A DNA stretch of 6,023 nt, from contig JAGQQP010000279.1 in the NCBI GenBank assembly GCA_020426085.1, forward strand, positions 1-6,023. The letters are read 5' to 3'. A program made the translations under genes and the position numbers. The notes below the pieces were generated by a model that was given only the letters and a program-made list of their open reading frames with translations, was not told the DNA's origin and did not search any database. The stretch comes from Planctomycetaceae bacterium. Its GTDB lineage: Bacteria; Planctomycetota; Planctomycetia; Planctomycetales; Planctomycetaceae. Below, in pieces: positions 1 through 5,526 of this stretch. How positions within the stretch are numbered: position 1 is the first letter of the stretch; the number at the start of each line of letters is the position of its first letter.

Positions 1-999
1 TGGCTGCTCTTCAGTGGAACGGAAGTGAAACTCATACTGGCAGAGCAGCCACTGGGGCCGTTTTATTCACTTTTATATTCTCTGCAGACCAGTTTTACAC
101 CGTTTGTGGAACTGGTCTATGAGCCACCCGTTGAAGTCTGGTTCGATCCGGTTCGTATCACAGTCTCATTACTTCTGACAGGAATACTCGTCTATTTTGT
201 ACGAAGAAAATCAGACGAACTGGGGCGGCCTGCCTGTTTCTGGGGGGCCTGGTTTTTGTTGTTGATTCTGCCGACCTCTAATATTCTGGAGCAGGAATGC
301 GTTTTTTCAGAACGTTACGTTTTCCTGGCAATGCTGGCGCCACTGGCGCTCGCAGCGGCAATTGTCAGCCAGTACTGGGAACGTTTTCTGGTGCGGAAAC
401 TGTTTCTCATCGCAGGCCTGCTGGCGGGTGTGTGTCTGGCCTGTATCAGCAGTATCCGTGGTTTTTATTTTGAAAACGAGGAGACTTTTTTTCGGCAATG
501 GGTCAATACGAACTCCCGCTCGCCAACCGCCCATGTGCATCTGGGGCTGGTTTATGCCAGTCACGGTCAGTTTGCAGAAGCGATCGCCTGTTATGAACGG
601 GCTCTGGCAATTGACCCTGAATTTACAGGCGCACTGATTAACCAGGCCAACGCACTGGTGACGATGCAACAATATGACACGGCGATTCAACTGTATGAGC
701 AGTCACTGAAACTGCTGGATGGAAAGTTGCGACATCTCAAGGTGGGAGTATATCATAACCTGGGAAACGCCTGGTGGGGTAAGCAGAATGCAGAGCGTGC
801 CATTCAGGAGTACGAGCGTGCCATTGAGCTTTCCCGTGAGCATCTGCCTTCGTATCTGGCACTCGCTGATATCTATCTGCAACAGGATCAACCCGCACAT
901 GCTGCCCGTTATTTGAATGAAGCTCTGAAACTGAAATCAGCGACAAAACAGAAACAGCGCGAAATTCATAGCGTCATGCAGCGTTTTCAACTTGAATAA
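1..999 (+). CDS. Membrane GT-C/TMTC-like protein with C-terminal TPR repeats (5' truncated)
   Basis: The reading frame is open from base 1, so the gene begins upstream. A GTG at 25 is only an internal candidate and is used below for residue numbering. The front half is hydrophobic, with likely membrane segments at about residues 43-60, 72-87, 97-117 and 124-144. The segment WFLLLILPTSN followed by SERYVFLAMLAPL resembles the C-terminal membrane part of TMTC-like/DUF1736 GT-C glycosyltransferases, which carry a W-x-L-x-P-T/S-N stretch and then an ERY motif. Four TPR units follow at about 167-199, 200-233, 239-272 and 273-306, with the usual G/A-x-x-Y and A-x-x-x-Y/L-x-x-A-L pattern. The likely role is an inner-membrane glycosyltransferase or a TPR scaffold facing the periplasm. 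The catalytic acidic loop of a GT-C enzyme would lie upstream of the window, so activity is unproven. It ends at TAA, 48 bp before the next gene on the same strand, and the two could be cotranscribed. TPR content is certain; the GT-C link is an inference. Confidence 0.85.
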   Translation, partial: WLLFSGTEVKLILAEQPLGPFYSLLYSLQTSFTPFVELVYEPPVEVWFDPVRITVSLLLTGILVYFVRRKSDELGRPACFWGAWFLLLILPTSNILEQECVFSERYVFLAMLAPLALAAAIVSQYWERFLVRKLFLIAGLLAGVCLACISSIRGFYFENEETFFRQWVNTNSRSPTAHVHLGLVYASHGQFAEAIACYERALAIDPEFTGALINQANALVTMQQYDTAIQLYEQSLKLLDGKLRHLKVGVYHNLGNAWWGKQNAERAIQEYERAIELSREHLPSYLALADIYLQQDQPAHAARYLNEALKLKSATKQKQREIHSVMQRFQLE

Positions 1000-1005
1000 T
1001 GATTA

Positions 1006-1011
1006 TATATT
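1006..1011 (+). promoter_or_regulatory. Possible -10 element upstream of the thioredoxin-like lipoprotein
   Basis: The 48-bp gap after the TPR gene begins with an AT-rich stretch containing TATATT, five of six matches to TATAAT. No convincing -35 box sits at the usual distance; the best is TTTCAA at 985-990, with a short 15-bp spacer. The AT-richness alone could produce this match. The downstream gene may instead be read from the TPR gene's transcript. Confidence 0.2.
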
Positions 1012-1047
1012 TTAATGTAACTGACTGATTTTTCTGATCTGGATACA

Positions 1048-1665
1048 ATGGTAAATTTCATGATACGAAAACTGATGCTCTGCTCAACGATGCTCTGTTT
1101 ACTTTCAGCCTGCGGTTCAGTCGAATCCCCGGAGCAGGAAGAGCAACCTTTGACCGCGCGAGAGGCTGTGATTCAGTCATTGCCTCCCGTTGAAATTCAA
1201 CTTAAGGAAATCACCCCCGAATCTCTGCCGGCAGAAATTGAGAAACATCGCGGGAAAGTGGTGTTTGTAGATTACTGGGCGACCTGGTGTCCGATGTGCC
1301 TTGATTCATTTCACCACTTAAGTCAATGGCATCAGGAGTATGCGGACAAAGGGCTGGTGATCCTGGCGATCAATCTCGATGAAGACAATGAGAGTAATCG
1401 TAAGGTTGTGAAAGAATATCTTACCGAACAGCGCGCTCCGTTCGAGAACTTCATCAGCACGGTCAAGCCAGATGCAGAACGTGACGAAAAATATGGCATC
1501 GAAGGCAGCACGCTTCCGTTCTGTCAAATTTATAATCGTAAAGGGGAGTTGGCTGTCACTCTGGGGAATGTCAATCCGGACCGTCTCTATGGCGAAGTAT
1601 CGATCGCGGATGCTTTAAAAAAACTGTTTACTGCAACAGACTCAGCCGAAAATGCCAGCAAGTAA
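1048..1665 (+). CDS. Thioredoxin-fold (TlpA/ResA-like) lipoprotein
   Basis: This 205-residue protein starts with a short basic n-region, a hydrophobic stretch and a lipobox L-S-A-C, with the lipidated Cys at residue 22. It is therefore predicted to be a membrane-anchored lipoprotein facing the periplasm. A thioredoxin-like domain covers about residues 55-195. The redox motif is W-C-P-M-C (Cys81 and Cys84) after VVFVDYWAT, and the cis-proline loop is T-L-P at 155-157. These features fit the TlpA/ResA/AhpC-TSA-like group, which reduces or exchanges disulfides on exported proteins. A third cysteine, Cys159, lies two residues after the cis-proline, which is unusual. ATG at 1048 is used; an in-frame ATG at 1060 would give a shorter n-region and is also plausible, as neither has a strong Shine-Dalgarno site. 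The stop lies 4 bp from the stop of the convergent sulfatase. The physiological partner is unknown. Confidence 0.9.
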   Translation: MVNFMIRKLMLCSTMLCLLSACGSVESPEQEEQPLTAREAVIQSLPPVEIQLKEITPESLPAEIEKHRGKVVFVDYWATWCPMCLDSFHHLSQWHQEYADKGLVILAINLDEDNESNRKVVKEYLTEQRAPFENFISTVKPDAERDEKYGIEGSTLPFCQIYNRKGELAVTLGNVNPDRLYGEVSIADALKKLFTATDSAENASK

Positions 1666-1669
1666 AATA

Positions 1670-3202
1670 TCAGGATGCGTTGCCGAGTGCCTGCAGTTCC
1701 GGATAACGTTCGTCAGTGTCTCCCGTCTGTTTTTTCAGTTGCTTTAACTGACTTTTCAGATTGTCGAGCACATCCTGATATGCGGGGTCTGCAATCACGT
1801 TCTGCATTTCATGAGGGTCTTTGCGCAGATCATAAAGTTCCCAATAGGGAGATGTCGGAGTTTTTACTGCACCAGGGGCATCTAGAGGCAGGCCGTAGAA
1901 AAAGATCAGCTTATGGTCTTTCGTGCGGATTCCGTAATGGGCGGGGTTGTCATGGTGAGCCATATGCATCCAGTAGCGATAGTAGGTTGCTTCCGGCCAG
2001 TCCGCAGGAGCATCCTCTCCTTTCAGCAGGGGCAGGAATGAGCGTCCCTGCATGAATTCGGGTTTTTCAACACCTGCCATTTCCAGTATGGTTGGTGCAA
2101 AATCCACGTTGTTGATGATGTTTTCATTTTTCGAATTTGCTTTAATCCATTTCGGGAAACGGACGATGAAAGGCATTCGTAATGATTCTTCATACATCCA
2201 GCGTTTGTCAATATAGTCGTGTTCGCCCAGCATGAAGCCCTGATCAGCCGTGTAAATAATGATGGTATTGTCGAGCTCGCCGGTGGATTTTAAATGATCG
2301 ATCAGTCTGGCGATGTTGTCATCGACACCTTTCACGCAACGCAGGTACTTCTTCAGATATCGTTGATAGGCTTCACGTTTGTAACCATCGTCAGTCAGAC
2401 TTTCGTCCACAAACATGTGGTGACCCATGTTGCGGCGTGTGTTTCGTTTGCCAACCGAAGTTCCATATTGTGGTTGATTCAGCGGGCCGTGGTTGCGGCG
2501 ATTCCAGAGACTCTCTGGTTCAGGAATATGAACATCCTGGTAAAGCCAGTCATATCGTTCGGCATTCTCAAAATTGTCGTGCGGCGCTTTGAAGTGATGC
2601 ATCAGGAAGAACGGCTTGTCTTTCTGCTTTCGATTCTTCAGCCATTTTAACGAGATATCTGTGATTGCATCGGAGGAATGTTTTGAGTCATACCCACCCG
2701 TGCGAAATTCGTTTTTCGGCCAGGGCAGGGGGCCACGGACTCGAAAGACGGGATTAAAATAACTCCCCTGTCCTGGCAGTACCGTATAGAAGTCGAACGC
2801 CGCCGGCTCTTTTTTAAGATGCCACTTACCGACCATCGCTGTTTCGTAACCGGCTGACTTGATGAGTTTTGCCAGATGCTGATTTTCCGGTCCAATCGCA
2901 CCGTTGAGTGTAGTGACTCCGTTGACGTGCGAGTATTGCCCTGTCATCAACGTGGCACGACTGGGTGTGCAGATCGAATTAGTACAAAACACGTTTTTCA
3001 ACAGGATGCCTTCACTGGCCAGCCGGTCCAGTGTCGGCGTGGGATTGAGGACTGCCAGCCTGCTCTGATACGCGCCAATGGCATGTGCGGCATGATCATC
3101 AGACATGATATAGAGAATGTTGGGGCGTTTTTCATCAGCCCGGGCCGTATTCAAGATTGCGGTCAGACACAGAATCAGGCAGCAGAAGCGCTTCGCTTGC
3201 AT
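1670..3202 (-). CDS. Exported formylglycine-dependent sulfatase (S1 family, GlcNAc-6-sulfatase/iduronate-sulfatase-like)
   Basis: This 510-residue protein has a Sec signal peptide at about residues 1-22 (hydrophobic core, then ARA-D). The sulfatase domain (PF00884 type) spans about 27-376. Visible active-site elements are the metal-binding D35-D36, the formylglycine signature C78-T-P-S-R82, G-K126-W-H128, A-P-H208, the second metal site D320-Q321, and K333 before the stretch M-Y-E-E-S-L-R-M-P. The tail, with LYDLRKDPHEMQNV at about 456-469, matches the C-terminal domain common in this branch (DUF4976-like). Sulfatases of this group hydrolyse sulfate esters of glycans; Cys78 must first be oxidised to formylglycine. 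The MYEESLRMP segment recalls GlcNAc-6-sulfatase and iduronate-sulfatase relatives, but the true substrate cannot be read from sequence. Length is normal and no key residue is missing. ATG at 3202 is preceded by a weak GGGA. The gene is divergent from another sulfatase and convergent with the lipoprotein. Confidence 0.95.
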   Translation of the reverse strand: MQAKRFCCLILCLTAILNTARADEKRPNILYIMSDDHAAHAIGAYQSRLAVLNPTPTLDRLASEGILLKNVFCTNSICTPSRATLMTGQYSHVNGVTTLNGAIGPENQHLAKLIKSAGYETAMVGKWHLKKEPAAFDFYTVLPGQGSYFNPVFRVRGPLPWPKNEFRTGGYDSKHSSDAITDISLKWLKNRKQKDKPFFLMHHFKAPHDNFENAERYDWLYQDVHIPEPESLWNRRNHGPLNQPQYGTSVGKRNTRRNMGHHMFVDESLTDDGYKREAYQRYLKKYLRCVKGVDDNIARLIDHLKSTGELDNTIIIYTADQGFMLGEHDYIDKRWMYEESLRMPFIVRFPKWIKANSKNENIINNVDFAPTILEMAGVEKPEFMQGRSFLPLLKGEDAPADWPEATYYRYWMHMAHHDNPAHYGIRTKDHKLIFFYGLPLDAPGAVKTPTSPYWELYDLRKDPHEMQNVIADPAYQDVLDNLKSQLKQLKKQTGDTDERYPELQALGNAS

Positions 3203-3275
3203 GGGTTCCCGTCTTTCAAAATAGAAAGGTCAATTGCTTTTTGGGGAGGCGGCAAAGAATCTGTTTGCAGAGTCC

Positions 3276-3318
3276 CGATGAAATGCATAGACTGAGATTA
3301 TACCAGCACCTTTCATCG
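3276..3318. repeat. 8-bp inverted repeat bracketing the sulfatase -10 box
   Basis: The arm CGATGAAA (3276-3283) is matched exactly by its complement TTTCATCG (3311-3318), with 27 bp between them. The right arm falls in the -35/-10 spacer beside the -35 box. The left arm lies just past the predicted start of the minus-strand transcript. The placement suits a two-half-site operator, but one 8-bp dyad in a 205-bp gap could also arise by chance. Confidence 0.35.
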
Positions 3319-3325
3319 ATTTAAA
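3297..3325 (-). promoter_or_regulatory. Predicted sigma70-type extended -10 promoter of the minus-strand sulfatase
   Basis: Read on the minus strand, a perfect TATAAT lies at 3302-3297, preceded by TGG, which gives an extended -10 (TGnTATAAT). Exactly 17 bp upstream is TTTAAA (3325-3320), four of six matches to TTGACA. Transcription would start near 3290, leaving a leader of roughly 88 nt before the ATG at 3202. This is the best promoter match seen in the window. Its use in this organism is an inference. Confidence 0.6.
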
Positions 3326-3351
3326 ATCTCTGACTGCCTGGGATCGCGAGA

Positions 3352-3380
3352 TTCACTCCAGATAACCTGCATTCAATATT
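3352..3380 (+). promoter_or_regulatory. Weak candidate promoter of the plus-strand sulfatase
   Basis: TTCACT (3352-3357, four of six matches to the -35 consensus) is followed after 17 bp by AATATT (3375-3380, four of six to the -10). It would place a start near 3387, about 20 nt before the ATG at 3408. The match is poor, and the gene may depend on an activator or another sigma factor. Confidence 0.2.
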
Positions 3381-3407
3381 TCTGTCCTTGCCTCCGGATC
3401 TGATACC

Positions 3408-5195
3408 ATGCTTTACCTGAAAAACTGTCGAATTGTCTATGCTTTACTGCTTGTGGCAACGGTCTCTCTGCTCTCGACGCCACTTCAGGCGGCGCAGCAT
3501 ACCAATGTGATTCTGATCATGACCGACGATCAGGGGGGGTGGGATTATGGTTTCAAGGGGAACAAACATCTGAGTACACCTAACCTGGATGCAATGGCTG
3601 CGAATGGGGCGCGACTCAGCCGATTCTATGTCAGTCCGGTCTGTACGCCGACCCGCGCTAATCTGATGACAGGGCGTTACAACTATCGTACCCGGGCCAT
3701 CGATACTTATATTGGTCGCGCCATGCTGGAACCAGCTGAAGTGACGATTGCCGAAGCGCTCACGCCGGCCGGCTACCGTACGGGCATCTTCGGCAAATGG
3801 CATCTGGGAGATTCGTATCCGCTCCGGCCACAGGATCAGGGGTTCCAGGAAGTGCTCGTACACCGGGGAGGCGGCATCGGTCAGCCCAGCGATCCTCCTG
3901 AAGGGGCAGGAAAATATACCGATCCTGTGTTGTTCCACAATGGTGAAAAGAAACAGATGCACGGCTATTGCACGGACATTTATTTTGATCATGCAATGAA
4001 ATTCATCGAGCAGAATGAATCGCAGGACAAGCCGACATTCATGTATATCGCCACCAATGCACCCCATGGCCCGTTTGATGATGTGCCTGAAGATCTTCGC
4101 AAAAAATACCAGGCGATGGATCTGACAGACGCGTATGGCTTCGATTTAAATCCAAAACGCAAAAATGAAAAACAGTTCGATAAAACATCCCGAGTCTTCT
4201 CGATGATCGAGAACATTGATCAGAACATCGGCAAGCTGTTGCAGCATCTCAAAAAGATTGATGCACTGGACAATACGCTGGTCCTGTTTCTGAATGACAA
4301 TGGTCCGAATGGTCCACGGTATGTAGGAGAACATCGTGGGATGAAGGGGAGTGTGAACGAAGGGGGCATCCGCTCCGTATTGATTGCGCATTGGCCGGCT
4401 CAACTCAAGGCGGGTACGGTGAACTCTACGATTGCCGCCCATTACGATCTGTTTCCTACCATCCTGGCAGCCACCGGGGTGGAAAAACCAGAGGGATTAA
4501 AACTGGACGGTGTCAATGTGTTGCCGCTCCTGAAAAATAACGCCGGACAGTGGCCCGAGCGATCTCTGTTTCTGCAGTGGCACCGGGGGGATGAACCTCA
4601 GCCCAGGACGAATGCTGCAGTGGTCACACAGGATTATAAAATGACGTTCTCCAAACCTGATGAGCCAGGCAAGCTGTTTCATCTGCAGAATGATCCGGCA
4701 GAACGTCAGGATCTGGCGGGGACAAAAACAAAACTGGCAGCAAACCTGACCGAACAATACAACAACTGGTTTCAGGAAGTGAGTTCCACACGCCCCGATA
4801 ATTACGCCCCACCCCGGATTCATATTGGGAATCCAAAAGAAGAGACGACAGTTCTCACTCGACAGGATTGGCGTTACTCAGGACCCAAAGGCAAGGGGTG
4901 GACCAGTGATGCGCGAGGAAAGTGGCTGGTGACCATAGAACAGACAGGGCCATATGATATCAAAGTACTGTTCGGTAAAGAGCAGGATCAGTCCTCTGCT
5001 GATATTACGGTGCAGGTCGGCCACGATCTGTTTCATGCGGAAGTTCCAGCAGGCAAGAGCGAACATATATTCCAGAATGTGACCCTGCATGCTGGGGAGC
5101 AGACCATCGATATCAAAATTGTGGAAGGCAAGGTCGAACGTGGACCGAAAATGGTTTACATCACCCAAAAGACTCAAGGGGCGACTGCTCCTTAA
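3408..5195 (+). CDS. Exported arylsulfatase A-like sulfatase with C-terminal extension domain
   Basis: This 595-residue protein has a Sec signal peptide at about residues 1-29 (hydrophobic core, then PLQAA-Q). The sulfatase domain (PF00884 type) spans about 32-357. Active-site elements are D40-D41, the formylglycine signature C79-T-P-T-R83, G-K130-W-H132, A-P-H220, the metal pair D297-N298, and K313 in H-R-G-M-K-G-S, all as expected for arylsulfatase-like enzymes. It should hydrolyse sulfate esters outside the cytoplasm after Cys79 is converted to formylglycine; the substrate is unknown. After LFHLQNDPAERQDL (about 423-436) the protein continues with an extra domain at about 475-590. That domain has alternating beta-like segments (GKWLVTI, GPYDIKVLFG, QTIDIKIVEG), suggesting a beta-sandwich that may bind carbohydrate. 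The ATG at 3408 leads straight into a good signal peptide, which supports it despite a weak Shine-Dalgarno site. It is only distantly similar to the divergent sulfatase, so this is not a recent tandem duplication. Confidence 0.95.
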   Translation: MLYLKNCRIVYALLLVATVSLLSTPLQAAQHTNVILIMTDDQGGWDYGFKGNKHLSTPNLDAMAANGARLSRFYVSPVCTPTRANLMTGRYNYRTRAIDTYIGRAMLEPAEVTIAEALTPAGYRTGIFGKWHLGDSYPLRPQDQGFQEVLVHRGGGIGQPSDPPEGAGKYTDPVLFHNGEKKQMHGYCTDIYFDHAMKFIEQNESQDKPTFMYIATNAPHGPFDDVPEDLRKKYQAMDLTDAYGFDLNPKRKNEKQFDKTSRVFSMIENIDQNIGKLLQHLKKIDALDNTLVLFLNDNGPNGPRYVGEHRGMKGSVNEGGIRSVLIAHWPAQLKAGTVNSTIAAHYDLFPTILAATGVEKPEGLKLDGVNVLPLLKNNAGQWPERSLFLQWHRGDEPQPRTNAAVVTQDYKMTFSKPDEPGKLFHLQNDPAERQDLAGTKTKLAANLTEQYNNWFQEVSSTRPDNYAPPRIHIGNPKEETTVLTRQDWRYSGPKGKGWTSDARGKWLVTIEQTGPYDIKVLFGKEQDQSSADITVQVGHDLFHAEVPAGKSEHIFQNVTLHAGEQTIDIKIVEGKVERGPKMVYITQKTQGATAP

Positions 5196-5229
5196 GTTAC
5201 TGAATTGAAAGGGATTGAGGTTAATGGAT

Positions 5230-5272
5230 CTGGTTTTTCAATAGGTACTTTCTCGAAGAAAGTAAAAAACAG
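5230..5272. repeat. Hairpin 35 nt downstream of the sulfatase stop
   Basis: TACTTTCT (5246-5253) and AGAAAGTA (5257-5264) form an exact 8-bp stem with a 3-nt loop. A lower stem is possible between the T-run at 5234-5238 and the A-run at 5265-5269, across a bulge on the left side. The stem is AT-rich and is followed by A rather than T on the plus strand, so it is not a standard intrinsic terminator. It could still stabilise the 3' end of the sulfatase mRNA. Confidence 0.45.
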
Positions 5273-5363
5273 ACAGCATCTGGAATGGCCACAGGTAACG
5301 ATTCAATTTACCATAAATAAGGAATGCTAATTTATAGGGTGAGGTCTGTTTCTGTTTTCTGTC

Positions 5364-5401
5364 GGTTTCCTTTGGAAACCTCCAGCAAATCGAGCGCTGG
5401 A
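5364..5401. repeat. Two directly abutting hairpins
   Basis: GGTTTCC-TTT-GGAAACC (5364-5380) is a perfect 7-bp inverted repeat. It is followed with no gap by TCCAGC (5381-5386) and its complement GCTGGA (5396-5401), with a 9-nt loop. Two abutting stems could stack coaxially in RNA. Neither is followed by a T-run. Whether they are transcribed is not known. Confidence 0.45.
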
Positions 5402-5442
5402 ACGTAGAAAGTACACTGCTGATGCTCGCCGAACCAAGATGA

Positions 5443-5461
5443 ATTGACTCTGACAGTCAAT
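5443..5461. repeat. 7-bp perfect palindrome, possible operator or leader hairpin
   Basis: ATTGACT (5443-5449) and AGTCAAT (5455-5461) are exact complements with a 5-nt spacer, 65 bp before the oxidoreductase start. The size and spacing fit a dimeric regulator's binding site as well as an RNA hairpin. TTGACT at 5444-5449 also resembles a -35 box, but no good -10 lies at the right distance. Confidence 0.4.
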
Positions 5462-5515
5462 CAATACTCACACTCGCCAGTTACGAAATCAGATCAGTTG
5501 GCTGGCCTCTTTAAT

Positions 5516-5519
5516 GGGA
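5516..5519 (+). promoter_or_regulatory. Ribosome binding site of the oxidoreductase
   Basis: GGGA lies 7 nt before the ATG at 5527. An in-frame TGA at 5521-5523 rules out a longer protein, so the two together fix this start. Confidence 0.5.
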
Positions 5520-5526
5520 TTGATTA

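Larger units (their letters stand above)
5196..5526. other. 331-bp gene-free region with several inverted repeats
   Basis: No convincing gene is seen on either strand. Short frames exist (5224-5244, 5285-5320, 5324-5407) but lack coding support. The stretch holds perfect inverted repeats around 5246-5264, 5364-5380, 5381-5401 and 5443-5461, plus a pyrimidine-rich run at 5346-5373. It contains no strong promoter match and no hairpin followed by a T-run. It probably carries the end of the sulfatase transcript and the promoter and leader of the oxidoreductase gene; a small RNA is possible. Confidence 0.6.

Noticed and set aside
1036..1050. Similarity of the bases just before two starts (GATCTGGATACAATG at 1036 and GGATCTGATACCATG at 3396)
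   Set aside because: The match needs a one-base gap and involves only two unrelated genes. It is most likely chance.
1735..1755. Hairpin TCAGTT/AACTGA followed by CTTTT, a possible terminator for the lipoprotein gene
   Set aside because: It lies inside the sulfatase coding region where repeated Lys/Gln/Leu codons produce the symmetry. The stem is short and AT-rich and the T-run is weak.
3444..4067. 207-codon minus-strand frame opposite the plus-strand sulfatase
   Set aside because: It is fully antisense to a gene with intact catalytic motifs, and its translation shows no domain pattern. It is a shadow frame.
5205..5233. TTGAAA (5205-5210) as a -35 box after the sulfatase
   Set aside because: The position 17 bp downstream reads ATCTGG, which is not a -10 element.
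5285..5320. 11-codon frame starting at ATG 5285
   Set aside because: It has no ribosome binding site, is very short and shows no recognisable feature.
5324..5407. 27-codon frame starting at ATG 5324 after an AAGGA-like stretch
   Set aside because: The purine stretch runs directly into the ATG, leaving no normal spacing, and the frame runs through the two abutting hairpins. The peptide shows no recognisable pattern.
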